A DNA stretch of 64,000 nt, taken from assembly GCA_021732745.1 (NCBI GenBank), contig JAKFUK010000002.1, forward strand, positions 496,001 to 560,000, written 5' to 3'. Both the position numbers and the translations under genes were made by a program. Below are positions 34,374 to 43,648 of the stretch, piece by piece (position 1 is the first letter of the stretch; every line of letters begins with the position of its first letter). The notes under the pieces are model-generated. The model was given only the letters and a program-made list of their open reading frames with translations. It ran no database searches and was not told where the DNA came from. The DNA is from Nevskia sp. GTDB lineage: Bacteria > Pseudomonadota > Gammaproteobacteria > Nevskiales > Nevskiaceae.

Positions 34374-37139
34374 TCAGCGCGACAGCAGATTCAAGGCCCG
34401 CGCCCGCGCCAGCGCCGCCGAACGGCTCGACACCCCGAGCTTGGTGTACAGGTTGTAGAGATGCCATTTGACGGTCGCCACCGACAGGCTCAGGCGATCG
34501 GCAAGCTGTTGATTGGAAAGGCCGGCTTCGATCAGGCTGAGCAGTTGCAGCTCGCGGGCGGTCGGCGTTTCCAGCAGCTGGCTTTCGCCCTGCAACTGGT
34601 CCAGATGCTCGACCAGAAACGAGTTGGTCAGCGGCAGGCCGTTGCAGACTTCGACGAAGAAACGCCGCTCTTCATCGAGCGCGAAACCCCAGGACTGCGG
34701 CTTGGTCTCGTTGACCAGCCCGGCGATGGTTTCGGCACGGTCGCGGAACGGCCGCAGCACCCGGCGCCGCGCGGCCAGCCCCACCGCACGGACGAAATGC
34801 CGCGCTGCCGGCTGCGGGTTGTGGGAGCAGATCGCCACTGCCATTTCGGCGAGCGCCAGTTCCACCAGTCGCGCGTTGCGGCCATCCTGGCGGGCGATGC
34901 GGCTCTCGGCGGCGATCAGCGCTTCCGCGTGGCGCAACTGGCCGGCGGCGATCAGCAGGTCGATCTGGGCAGCACTGTAGAGATCAGCAGCGCGGGCGGT
35001 TTCCAGTCCTTCGATGCTGGCCGTACGCGGTTCGCTGCCGCTGGCTCCGAGGCCGATGTGGGCCCCTTCGGCAAGGGCATCGTCGAGCCGCCCGAGGCGC
35101 ACCAGCCGCTGCACGATCATGCAGGACAGCATCAGGCCGAGGCGCGGCGGGTAGCTGGCGGCAATCTCGCGCAATTGCGCGATCGACACCGGATCGTCAG
35201 CCCGTCCGGACCACAGCTTGACCGCCGCTTCGAGGCCGTCGGCGGCGGTATCGACAATGCCGTGGGTGTGAGCCCCGCGCAGGCCCTGGGTCAGCAGGGT
35301 CCGGGCTTCGTCGTCGAGGCCCATCTCGACTGCGCAACGAGCGCCGACGAAGGCAATGGTGCGGGTGATGCCGGCGCTGTCGCCGAGTGCGGCGCGCGCG
35401 CGCGACAGCGCCGCGTACAGCTCGTTGTGGACGGCGGCGTAATCGCCTTCGTAGAGGCCGACCATCGCCGTCAGCAGCGACACCCATCCGATACCGTAGG
35501 CGCTGCCGCTCTGGGCGATCGCCGCCTGCGCGGTGCGGCACATCTGGCGGGCATCGACGAAGCGGAATGCGCTGTTCAGCGAGATGCTGGCGGCGGCGGC
35601 CACGGTGGCGACATCGAAGGGATCGTCAGGCCCGCGCTCGGCGAGCCAGCGGGTGGCGTGGCCCAAGGCGTCGGACAGGCGATCGGTGTAGGTGTCGACA
35701 CAGGTGCGGATCACTTCGATGCGGCGCTTCAGATCGGCCAACTGCGCGGCATCGCGGCCGGCGCGCTGCTCACGCTCGACGCGCTGCGCAAGACGCTCGT
35801 TCTGCTGGCGCGCGGTGTCGTAGCGGCGATGGAAGACCAGGGCGAACACGTACCAGAAGTCCGCTTCCCAGCCGACTTCATGGCCGCCGGCATGCAGGGC
35901 CTCGATCCATTCGATGTACTGGCGCAGATCACCGCGATCGCGCACGAACATCGCCGCCACCCGTTCGAGCACCGCGCAGGCCAGCGGTGCCGAACCGGCG
36001 TCGAGCGCGTAGTCGATGGCGTCCTGCCAGTGGCCGCCGCGCTCGTTCCATTCGGCTGCGCGGGTCAGCACCTGCAGGCGGCGTTCCTTCGGCACGCTGC
36101 GCTGCGCTTCCTCGATCAGGAATTCGCGGAACAGGCCATGCAGGCGGTACCAGCTGCGGTTGCGATCGAGCGGAATCACGAAGACGTTGCGGCGCAGCAG
36201 CAGCGCCAGATGCTGGCTGGCTTCATCGTCGCCGGTGACCTCGCGGCAAAGATCGGCGCAGAAGCTGCGCAGCGGCGCGATTTCCAGCAGGAAACGCCGC
36301 GCTTCAGGCGGGAAGCCGGCCAGCACCTGACGGTTCAGCAGGTCGGACAGGTCTTCGTCGGCCCCGGAAAACCGGGCCAGCGCTTCCAGCGGCTGCTCGG
36401 CGGTCGAAAGAATGATCTGCGCCAGCCGCACGGCGGCCGGCCAGCCTTCAGTCTGCCGGGCGATGCTGTCGAGCGCAGCATTGCCGAGCTGCGCGCAGAG
36501 GGCGGGGCCGAACAGACTGCGGATTTCCTCGATCCGCAGGCTCAGATCGGCATAACCGACTTCGCGGACCCGGCCTTCGAGCTTGGCGCGCGCCAGATTG
36601 ATCGGCAGTTGCTCGGTGCTCGACAGCAGGAAATGCAGCGACGACGGCGAGCGATAGACCAGCCGATCGAGCAGCAGGCCCAGGGTTTCATCAACGCAGT
36701 AGCCGAGGTTGTCGATGAACACGAGCGACGGTTCCGGCAGTTGCGCCATCGCATCGAGCAGGGCGTCGATGCGGTTCTGCAGCGGCTCGTCGCCTCGGAG
36801 CAGGGCTTGCGTCGGATGCGGATCGGCCTGACGGTCGACCAGACTGTCTTCGAGCAGGCCGATGAGCCGCTCGGTGGAAGTATCGCGATCGTCGAGCGCA
36901 ATCCACAGGCTGTGCAGGCCGGCCGCCGAATAGTGCTTGTAGAGCGCGGTGGCGAAGGTGGTCTTGCCGTAGCCGGTGGGGGCGACGAGCGTGATCAGCT
37001 TGGTAGCCGGGGTGACGCTGCGGCTCAGCTCGGCAATCAGCCGCGTCTGCACCAGCGCGAACGCGAGGTTCGGCGGGTCCAGTTGTGCCGCTCTTCCTCC
37101 ACGCGCCTTGCGGGTGGGCATGTTGAGGTCGTTTGCCAT
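34374..37139 (-). CDS. MalT/AlkS-type LuxR-family transcriptional activator
   Basis: 921 residues from the ATG at 37139 (the frame is open a little further, but CAGG precedes this ATG). Domains: Walker A APTGYGKTTF near residue 65, Walker B-like LVFIDNLGY near 150, a long TPR-like helical middle (about 350-830) and a C-terminal LuxR HTH (LSNQQLADRLSLSVATVKWHL). This large ATPase-sensor architecture is that of MalT and AlkS, the activator of alkane hydroxylase genes. Same strand and immediately upstream of the hydroxylase, so it probably controls it. Confidence 0.92.
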   Translation of the reverse strand: MANDLNMPTRKARGGRAAQLDPPNLAFALVQTRLIAELSRSVTPATKLITLVAPTGYGKTTFATALYKHYSAAGLHSLWIALDDRDTSTERLIGLLEDSLVDRQADPHPTQALLRGDEPLQNRIDALLDAMAQLPEPSLVFIDNLGYCVDETLGLLLDRLVYRSPSSLHFLLSSTEQLPINLARAKLEGRVREVGYADLSLRIEEIRSLFGPALCAQLGNAALDSIARQTEGWPAAVRLAQIILSTAEQPLEALARFSGADEDLSDLLNRQVLAGFPPEARRFLLEIAPLRSFCADLCREVTGDDEASQHLALLLRRNVFVIPLDRNRSWYRLHGLFREFLIEEAQRSVPKERRLQVLTRAAEWNERGGHWQDAIDYALDAGSAPLACAVLERVAAMFVRDRGDLRQYIEWIEALHAGGHEVGWEADFWYVFALVFHRRYDTARQQNERLAQRVEREQRAGRDAAQLADLKRRIEVIRTCVDTYTDRLSDALGHATRWLAERGPDDPFDVATVAAAASISLNSAFRFVDARQMCRTAQAAIAQSGSAYGIGWVSLLTAMVGLYEGDYAAVHNELYAALSRARAALGDSAGITRTIAFVGARCAVEMGLDDEARTLLTQGLRGAHTHGIVDTAADGLEAAVKLWSGRADDPVSIAQLREIAASYPPRLGLMLSCMIVQRLVRLGRLDDALAEGAHIGLGASGSEPRTASIEGLETARAADLYSAAQIDLLIAAGQLRHAEALIAAESRIARQDGRNARLVELALAEMAVAICSHNPQPAARHFVRAVGLAARRRVLRPFRDRAETIAGLVNETKPQSWGFALDEERRFFVEVCNGLPLTNSFLVEHLDQLQGESQLLETPTARELQLLSLIEAGLSNQQLADRLSLSVATVKWHLYNLYTKLGVSSRSAALARARALNLLSR

Positions 37140-37216
37140 CTGACCTGCCCTTGTTGTCTCGACGCCGGATTGTACGGCGAAGCGGGCGAACGCCGGTTGC
37201 TGCGGGGACAAGCGAT

Positions 37217-37357
37217 CTCACGCGGAGAACGCAAAGGACGCGGAGAAAAGCAAAGCAGAACTTTCGTTGAGAACGCTTTTGCCGTTCTTTGCGGCCTTTG
37301 CGTTCTTTGCGTGAACTCAGCTTTGCTTTGGCTTTTCTCTGCGTTCTTTGCGTGAGC
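37217..37357. repeat. Hairpin repeat, AENAE-type family, copy 2
   Basis: Left end CTCACGCGGAGAACGCAAAG, right side with GCGTTCTTTGCGTGA twice (about 37300-37315 and 37340-37355). Two right arms face one left arm, so part of the unit seems duplicated. Together with flanks it fills the 263-base gap 37140-37402. Confidence 0.7.
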
Positions 37358-37402
37358 CAGGCTTTGCTTGAGCTTTTCTTCGCGCGAGCCCGGCTGTCGA
37401 CC

Positions 37403-38626
37403 TCAGCCCGTGTACTCGCGCCCGAAGATGTGCCGCGAGATCACCCAGCTCTGGATCTCGTTCGCACCTTCGTAGATCTCGCCGATCTTGGCGTCGCGGT
37501 AGATCGATTCCAGCGGGAAGTTGGTTCCTGGCCCCGAAAGCGTCTTGACGAATCCATACGCGCCGCAGACCTGGATCGCATCGCGGGCCATGTCGCAAGC
37601 CAGCCGCGAACCGACCACCTTGGCCATCGCCGCTTCGATGTCGGCACCGCCTTCCTTGTCGAAGCGAATGGCCGCCTTCTGGTACAGGCTGCGGGCCATC
37701 TCGATCTGGGTGGCGTGCTCGGCGAACTTGTACTGCCAGTGCTGCATGCGGGCCAGCTCCTGCCCGAATACCTTGCGCTGGGTCATGTAGTGGCTGGAAA
37801 AATCGAAGGCCGCCTGTGCCATCGCGACACCCACGGCACCGATGCCCATTCTTCCCAGCACCAACGCCGAAATCGCAGTGCGCAGGCCGCTGCCTTCCTT
37901 CGGGCCGACCAGATGGTCGTCAGCCACGAACACGTCCTTGAAGGTGATGTCGGCGGTCAGCTGGACGTGGTTGCCCATCTTCAGATCGGGCGCCGACACG
38001 GTGACGCCGGGCTGATGCATGTCGGCGAGCAGCATGGTCAGGCTGTCACCGGTCTTGCAGAGAACGAGGATCAGATCGCCGACCGGCGAATTGGTGATCC
38101 AGCGCTTGATGCCATTGACCAGATAGCCGCCCGGCACCTTGGTCGCGATGGTTTCCATCGACTTCACCGACAGATCGGTGCTGGCATTCGGTTCAGAGGT
38201 TGCGAAGCAGCCGACGAACTCGCCACGGATCAGCTTCGGCAGGTAGTGCTCGCGGATGTGCGCAGGCGCGCGGTCCAGGGTCTTGCCAACCAGGATCGCC
38301 TGGCCGTCGTACAGCGCGGAGGCGAGACTCGGCGAGTAATAGGCCAGCTCTTCGAGCACGGTCAGCGTGGCCAGGGTCGGGTATTCCAGCCCGCGACCGC
38401 CGACATCCTTCGGGTACGGAATCTCGTAGATGCCGGCCTTGGCCATCGCCTCGAATTCTGCACGGGCGAAGTTTTCCTTCGCTTCCGGCGTGGTGTTGAG
38501 GCGATGAGCGACCGGGGCCAGCACCTCGTCGCAGAAGGCGCGCACTTCCTTGCGGATCGCTTTCGTTTCCTCCGGTACGAAAAGGTCGCAGTACAGGGAA
38601 TCGGCTTTGCGGGGCGGCTGGCTCAT
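37403..38626 (-). CDS. Acyl-CoA dehydrogenase
   Basis: 407 residues. FAD motif CFATSEPNASTDLSV, substrate region KRWITNSPVGDLILV, and catalytic loop EIYEGANEIQSWVISRHIFG with Glu as base. Somewhat longer than short-chain members because of the N-terminal extension (SLYCDLFVPEETKAIRKEV). Divergent from the acyl-CoA ligase at 38789, with a 162-base gap. Likely supplies the first beta-oxidation step for acids made by the hydroxylase system or by fatty-acid uptake. Confidence 0.94.
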   Translation of the reverse strand: MSQPPRKADSLYCDLFVPEETKAIRKEVRAFCDEVLAPVAHRLNTTPEAKENFARAEFEAMAKAGIYEIPYPKDVGGRGLEYPTLATLTVLEELAYYSPSLASALYDGQAILVGKTLDRAPAHIREHYLPKLIRGEFVGCFATSEPNASTDLSVKSMETIATKVPGGYLVNGIKRWITNSPVGDLILVLCKTGDSLTMLLADMHQPGVTVSAPDLKMGNHVQLTADITFKDVFVADDHLVGPKEGSGLRTAISALVLGRMGIGAVGVAMAQAAFDFSSHYMTQRKVFGQELARMQHWQYKFAEHATQIEMARSLYQKAAIRFDKEGGADIEAAMAKVVGSRLACDMARDAIQVCGAYGFVKTLSGPGTNFPLESIYRDAKIGEIYEGANEIQSWVISRHIFGREYTG

Positions 38627-38788
38627 CTGGGTGATCTCGGGGCACTATCAATTCGGAGGCTGGAGCTTGGTCCGCTGCTGCTTGCGCAGTGCCCGACTTA
38701 GGTCGGGTTTGACGCAAAGCGGACCTCTACACGATGCCACGACGCAGACGAGCAGCCGCTCGATCGACGACCAGAACGAGGAGGAGCC

Positions 38789-40339
38789 ATGCAATTCACC
38801 CAGGGCCTGCACCGGGCCGTGCAGCAGCAGCCGAACGCCATCGCCACGGTTTGCAAGGATCGCCGTCGCACGTTTCGCGAACTGCATGACCGGGTCGCGA
38901 AACTGGCCGGCGGCATGCAGCGCCTCGGCATCGCGCGCGGCACGCGGGTCTGCATCCTGTCGCTGAACTCCGATCGCTATCTCGAAAGCTATCTGGCGCT
39001 GGCCTGGCTGGGTGCCGTGGTCAATCCGGCGAACTTCCGTTGGAGCGCGCCGGAAGTGATTTATTCGATGAATGATTCCGACTGCCTGGCCTTGATCGTC
39101 GACGATCAGTTCGCGCCGATGTGCGAGGCCATCAAGGCCGGCACGCCGGGCCTGAAACAGGTGATCTTTTCCGGCGACGGCGCACTGCCTGCGGCCGCGA
39201 TCGGCTTCGAAGCGCTGATCGAGCGCAGTGAACCGGTGGCCGATATCGGCGCCGGCGGCAACGATCTGTTCGGCGTGTTCTACACCGGCGGCACCACCGG
39301 CAAGCCCAAGGGCGTGATGCTGTCGCATCTGAATGTCTGCTCATCGGGCCTGAGCCTGCTCGGCGAAGGTGCGCTGCCAGAAGGCGCGATCGGCCTGCAT
39401 GCCGCGCCGATGTTTCACCTGGCCGACATGATGCTGACCACCTGCCTGCTGCTCCGAGGCGGTCGCCACATCGTGCTGCCAGTGTTCCGCCCGGACTTCC
39501 TGCTCGACATCATCGAAGCCGAAAAGATCAGCGACCTGCTGCTGGTGCCGGCCATGCTGCAAGCCTTCGTCGATTTCCCAGCGACCAAGAACCGCGACAT
39601 CACCAGCATCCAGCGGATCATGTACGGCGCGTCGCCGGCCTCCGAAGCCCTGCTCGATCGCACCCAGGCGGCGATGCCGGGTGCCAGTCTGATGCAGGTC
39701 TACGGCATGACCGAGATGAGTGCGGTGATGACGGCGCTACCGCCGTCCGATCACGCCAGCCGCACCGGCAACCGCCTGCGCTCCGGCGGCCGCGCGAGTT
39801 ATCACGTCCAGGTGCGGATCGTCGACGAGCACGATGTCGAACTGCCGCGCGGCCAGGTCGGCGAGATCATCGCCAAGGGGCCGAATGTGATGATCGGCTA
39901 TCTGAACAAGCCGGAAGCCACCGCCGAAGCGCTGAAAAACGGCTGGATGCACACCGGCGACATGGGCACCATGGACGATGCCGGCTACGTGTTCATCGTC
40001 GATCGCCTGAAGGACATGATCATCTCGGGTGGCGAGAACATCTATTCCGTCGAGGTCGAAAACGCCGTATCGAAGCACCCTGCCGTGGCGGCTGTCGCCG
40101 TGATCGGCATCCCCGATGCGGCGATGGGCGAGATGGTGCACGCAGCACTCGTGCTGAAAGCCGGCGCGACCGTGACTCAGGAAGAGCTGTACGCCCACTG
40201 CAAGACGCTCATCGCTGGCTACAAGTGCCCGCGCAGCATCGAGATTCGCGAAACGCTGCCGGTGTCCGGTGCCGGCAAGGTGCTGAAAACCGAGTTGCGC
40301 AAGCCGTACTGGGACGGCCGCGACCGCGCGGTGGGCTGA
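38789..40339 (+). CDS. AMP-forming acyl-CoA ligase
   Basis: 516 residues, ANL superfamily. P-loop YTGGTTGKPKGVMLSH (about 168), A5 motif YGMTEMSAV, A8 hinge VDRLKDMIISGGENIYSVEVE, and the catalytic Lys in SGAGKVLKTELR (A10) near the C-terminus. Activates a carboxylic acid as acyl-AMP and transfers it to CoA. Behind a good Shine-Dalgarno (GGAGG). Substrate range open: medium/long-chain or aromatic acids. Confidence 0.93.
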   Translation: MQFTQGLHRAVQQQPNAIATVCKDRRRTFRELHDRVAKLAGGMQRLGIARGTRVCILSLNSDRYLESYLALAWLGAVVNPANFRWSAPEVIYSMNDSDCLALIVDDQFAPMCEAIKAGTPGLKQVIFSGDGALPAAAIGFEALIERSEPVADIGAGGNDLFGVFYTGGTTGKPKGVMLSHLNVCSSGLSLLGEGALPEGAIGLHAAPMFHLADMMLTTCLLLRGGRHIVLPVFRPDFLLDIIEAEKISDLLLVPAMLQAFVDFPATKNRDITSIQRIMYGASPASEALLDRTQAAMPGASLMQVYGMTEMSAVMTALPPSDHASRTGNRLRSGGRASYHVQVRIVDEHDVELPRGQVGEIIAKGPNVMIGYLNKPEATAEALKNGWMHTGDMGTMDDAGYVFIVDRLKDMIISGGENIYSVEVENAVSKHPAVAAVAVIGIPDAAMGEMVHAALVLKAGATVTQEELYAHCKTLIAGYKCPRSIEIRETLPVSGAGKVLKTELRKPYWDGRDRAVG

Positions 40340-40364
40340 TTCAGCGCCGGATTCAAGGACTTTT

Positions 40365-41090
40365 TCAGGGCTTGCCGCGCACCCGGATGGCCGCCTTGCA
40401 GTTGCCATCCGGTGGCGCCGAGCTGCGGACGTAGTTGAAGCGATCGTCGAAGCGGATATCGACCGATTCCAGATAGCTGCGCCGGCAGTGGGTGCTCAGA
40501 GCATCGACCGGCAGCTTGTGATTGGCGCTGGCCACGGTCGCGAGGATGTCTTGCGCAGTGGTTTCGACATCCGCTGCGTCCGGCGAGTACGCCTGCGGCC
40601 ACCAGATGCGGCGGTCGACCAGCTCGGTATAGGCCGCGTAGTCGACTTCGCTCAAACCCGAACAACGGCCGTAGATGCGCCATGACGCCCGTGTTTCCGG
40701 CGCGTTCTTGGTGAATTGCAGCATCTGCGTCAGGATTTCCGGGCTCAAGCTCACGGCACCGGTGGTGCAGCCTTCAAGCGACTTGCCGTCGACCACCCGG
40801 ATCAGGTCGCGCAGCACGAAACCCTGCACCGGTTCGCACTGCGCCGCGCGCGAGCCGCGATTGCGAGCGCAGTATTGCGGGCTCCAGAAAAAGCGCGCGA
40901 TCCAGCCGGATGTCGATGTCGCAGGGGCTGGCGACGGGGCCTCAGACGGGGCCTGAACCGCATTCACGGGTTCGCCCTCTATCGCTGCTGCTGGCGCATC
41001 TTGCAAAGCTGGATCGGCCGGCGCTTCGACGGCCGTCGGCAAGATCAACAAGCCGGCGCTGCGCCTGATCACCATGAAGAGCGTCGCCAT
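40365..41090 (-). CDS. RNase T2-like protein lacking both catalytic histidines
   Basis: About 241 residues if started at the ATG at 41090; the start is uncertain (41075 is possible, and the frame stays open upstream). A hydrophobic N-terminus and an Ala/Pro-rich linker precede a domain that looks like RNase T2: FFWSPQYCARNRGSRAAQC resembles the family's SWSPxYC start, and WRIYGRCSGL resembles the EWxKHGTCSGL box. The His of that box is Tyr, and the HGLWP box is not recognisable (GFVLRDLIRV). Six or more Cys suggest an exported, disulfide-bonded protein. Probably not a nuclease. Confidence 0.55.
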   Translation of the reverse strand: MATLFMVIRRSAGLLILPTAVEAPADPALQDAPAAAIEGEPVNAVQAPSEAPSPAPATSTSGWIARFFWSPQYCARNRGSRAAQCEPVQGFVLRDLIRVVDGKSLEGCTTGAVSLSPEILTQMLQFTKNAPETRASWRIYGRCSGLSEVDYAAYTELVDRRIWWPQAYSPDAADVETTAQDILATVASANHKLPVDALSTHCRRSYLESVDIRFDDRFNYVRSSAPPDGNCKAAIRVRGKP

Positions 41091-41283
41091 CGAGGAAGCA
41101 GAAAAGATTCTCGAAGGCTGCGGCGAATGCGAAGTCAGCATCGACGAATCCGGCAAGCGGCCGAGCGTGCTGATCAAGGCGCGTGTCGACGCCGCGAGGC
41201 TGGCCGAGCTGGACGGCCGGCTTCGCGAGCGCTTTCGCGACTTCGAGTTCTTGACCGTCATTGAATTGAGTGCAAGTACCTGA
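41074..41283 (+). CDS. Small hypothetical protein
   Basis: 69 residues, MKSVAIEEAEKILEGCGECE.., acidic, soluble, no recognised motif except a CxxC-like GCGEC. Codon third positions look like a real gene. Its start overlaps the divergent RNase T2-like gene start by 17 bases, so at least one of the two starts is probably wrong. Confidence 0.35.
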   Translation: MKSVAIEEAEKILEGCGECEVSIDESGKRPSVLIKARVDAARLAELDGRLRERFRDFEFLTVIELSAST

Positions 41284-41406
41284 GTCCTGCGCCGCACGCC
41301 GGGCGGGCCGGGCGCGCCTTTGGTACTGGCGAACGGCTGCGCTGCGAAGCGCAGGCGTTTTAATCGCATTGGCGCGAACGGCGCTGTTGAACCCGAGTTC
41401 CGCCCG

Positions 41407-41832
41407 ATGCCGATGATCCGCCCGCTGGTTCTGGCCGTCGCCCTGATGCTGAGCCTCAGCGCTGCTGCCGCGTCAGCAGCAGCACCGAAAGCGAAGGCCA
41501 AGCCGCCGCGCTGCGACGTCAAGATCAACCAGCCGGCGGCCTCGGTCAGCCTGAACCGCAGCGTTGCTCCGCCGTCGGTGTGCGTGCTGGGTTGCGACGC
41601 GAGGCTGGTCGGCGTGCGCCGCGAGCGCGGCCAGATCGCAGCCTTGGCGATCTACAGCGGTCGGCGCTGCCTGCCGCCCGGCACCCGAGCGAAAGTGCAG
41701 GCACAACTCCAGGCCAAGGCGGATGCGAAAGCCAAGGCAAAGGCAAAAGCGAAAGCGAAAGCGAAAACACCCGCGAAGCTGCCGAAGACCGGGCCGCAAG
41801 TGGCGCGCAGGGCGGCACCGGTTCGCCCCTGA
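41407..41832 (+). CDS. Small secreted protein with Lys-Ala repeat tail
   Basis: 141 residues from the ATG at 41407. A clear signal peptide (PLVLAVALMLSLSAAAASAAA) is cleaved near residue 25. The middle has four Cys (RCDVKI, VCVLGC, RRCLPP), likely disulfide-bonded. The C-terminal third is an (AK)n run encoded by tandem GCGAAA-type codons (about 41720-41775), then Pro/Arg-rich. Perhaps an envelope protein that binds polyanions. Not recognised. Confidence 0.6.
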   Translation: MPMIRPLVLAVALMLSLSAAAASAAAPKAKAKPPRCDVKINQPAASVSLNRSVAPPSVCVLGCDARLVGVRRERGQIAALAIYSGRRCLPPGTRAKVQAQLQAKADAKAKAKAKAKAKAKTPAKLPKTGPQVARRAAPVRP

Positions 41833-41935
41833 GCAACGGGGAAACGAGGCGCTGCTGCATACTCGGGGGATGGTCGTCGACCCGACCGCCCCCTGTTGTC
41901 CCTGGCTAGCAGCCGCTCCCTTTCGGAAATCCGTC

Positions 41936-43387
41936 ATGACCCTTCAACTGATGGACCCGACGCTGTTGCGCGGGCAATGCCATATCGGCGGCCAGTGGGT
42001 TGGCGGCGAGGCCACCCTCGAGGTTCGCAATCCTGCCAACGGCCGCTTGATCGGCACGGTGCCGAAGCTCGGTGCCGCTGATGCGCGCACGGCAATCGAA
42101 GCCGCCAACGCCGCCTGGCCGGCCTGGCGCGGCAAGCCCGCGAAAGAGCGCGCCCGGCTGCTGCGCGCCTGGTTCGACCTGATGATGGCGAATCAGGAAG
42201 ATCTGGCGCAGATCATGACCGCCGAACAGGGCAAGCCGCTTGCCGAGTCGCGCGGGGAAATCGCCTACGCCGCCTCGTTCATCGAATGGTTCGCCGAGGA
42301 AGCCAAACGGGTGCCCGGCGATGTGATTCCCGCGCCGCAGGCCAACCAGCGGCTGATCGTGACCCGCGAACCGATCGGCGTCTGTGCCGCGATCACGCCG
42401 TGGAATTTTCCGGCTGCGATGATTACCCGCAAGGCGGCCCCGGCACTTGCCGCTGGCTGCACGATGGTGGTCAAGCCGGCGGCGCAAACGCCCTTGTCGG
42501 CGCTGGCGCTGATGGTGCTCGCCGAACGCGCCGGCATCCCGCCCGGTGTGTTGAGCGTGATCACCGGTGCTGCTGCCGATGTCGGCAATGTGCTGGCAAC
42601 GCATCCGCTGGTGCGCAAGCTGACGTTCACAGGTTCGACCGAGGTCGGCCGCCTGCTGATGAGCCAGTCTGCGGCGACGATCAAGAAGGTGTCGATGGAA
42701 CTCGGCGGCAACGCGCCATTCATCGTGTTCGACGATGCCGATCTCGATGCCGCCGTCGAAGGCGCGGTGGCCTCCAAGTACCGCAACGCCGGCCAGACCT
42801 GCGTCTGCTCGAATCGCATCTATGTACAGGCCAGCATTTACGACGCCTTTGCGGCCAGGCTCGTGGCCGCCGTCGAAAAACTGACGGTGGGCGACGGCAC
42901 GGTCGATGGCGTCAAGCTCGGCCCGCTGATCGACGACAAGGCCGTCCTCAAGATCGAGGAACACATCGACGACGCACTGGCCAAGGGCGGCCAATTGCTC
43001 AGTGGCGGCAAGCGCCATGCGCTCGGTGGCACATTCTTCGAGCCGACGGTCATCGCCAATGCCATGCCGGACATGCGCGTGGCCCGGGAAGAAACCTTCG
43101 GCCCGCTGGCACCGCTGTTCCGCTTCGAGACCGAAGAAGAAGCGATCCGCCTCGCCAACGACACCGAATTCGGCCTCGCCAGCTACTTCTATTCCCGCGA
43201 CATCGGCCGCGTCTGGCGTGTATCCGGCGCGCTGGAATACGGCATGGTCGGCGTCAACACCGGCCTGATCTCCAGCGAAGTCGCCCCGTTCGGCGGCGTC
43301 AAGCAATCCGGCCTCGGCCGCGAGGGCTCGAAGATGGGCATCGACGATTACCTGGTGGTGAAGTACACCTGCATGGCGGGGATTTGA
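41936..43387 (+). CDS. gabD: NAD(P)-dependent aldehyde dehydrogenase, succinate-semialdehyde type
   Basis: 483 residues from the ATG at 41936. ALDH signatures: PWNFPAAMITRK, VKPAAQTPLSAL, FTGSTEVGRLL, the catalytic Glu in MELGGNAPFIVF and the catalytic Cys in NAGQTCVCSNRIYV; the VAREETFGPLAPLF and GLGREGSKMGIDDYL segments are as in GabD, as is the C-terminal Y-x-V-KY-x-C. In this setting it might equally oxidise an aldehyde from the hydroxylase pathway, so the gene name is provisional. Confidence 0.88.
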   Translation: MTLQLMDPTLLRGQCHIGGQWVGGEATLEVRNPANGRLIGTVPKLGAADARTAIEAANAAWPAWRGKPAKERARLLRAWFDLMMANQEDLAQIMTAEQGKPLAESRGEIAYAASFIEWFAEEAKRVPGDVIPAPQANQRLIVTREPIGVCAAITPWNFPAAMITRKAAPALAAGCTMVVKPAAQTPLSALALMVLAERAGIPPGVLSVITGAAADVGNVLATHPLVRKLTFTGSTEVGRLLMSQSAATIKKVSMELGGNAPFIVFDDADLDAAVEGAVASKYRNAGQTCVCSNRIYVQASIYDAFAARLVAAVEKLTVGDGTVDGVKLGPLIDDKAVLKIEEHIDDALAKGGQLLSGGKRHALGGTFFEPTVIANAMPDMRVAREETFGPLAPLFRFETEEEAIRLANDTEFGLASYFYSRDIGRVWRVSGALEYGMVGVNTGLISSEVAPFGGVKQSGLGREGSKMGIDDYLVVKYTCMAGI

Positions 43388-43486
43388 GCTCGAGGCAAGG
43401 TGACGATGAGATCGACGGATCGACCGATCCGATTCGCACACGGCAGTGCGGTCGGTTGAAACGACGCTGAAATCGACAGCAAAAAA

Positions 43487-43604
43487 TCTCAGCGCAGAGG
43501 CGCAGAGGTAAAAGAAAGGACGCGGAAAAGAGCAAAGGCATCGGCATCCACCCGAGATCTGGCTTTTCCGCGTCCTTTCTGTTGTCTTTGCGCCTCCGCG
43601 CTAA
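43487..43604. repeat. Hairpin repeat, AENAE-like variant, copy 3
   Basis: Arms TCAGCGCAGAGGCGCAGAGG.. and ..CTTTGCGCCTCCGCGCTAA pair, continuing through AAAGGACGCGGAAAAG / CTTTTCCGCGTCCTTT. A diverged member of the family. Fills the centre of the 261-base gap 43388-43648. Confidence 0.75.
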
Positions 43605-43648
43605 ACGCTTTTGCCGTTGCCTTGATTCGCTGAGATGTGCTGGCCGCC

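Noticed and set aside
34461..37355. A 964-codon open frame on the plus strand opposite the MalT-like gene
   Set aside because: It is the mirror of a high-GC coding frame. Composition (Arg, Gln, Ala and His rich) has no domain, while the minus strand has a complete MalT architecture.
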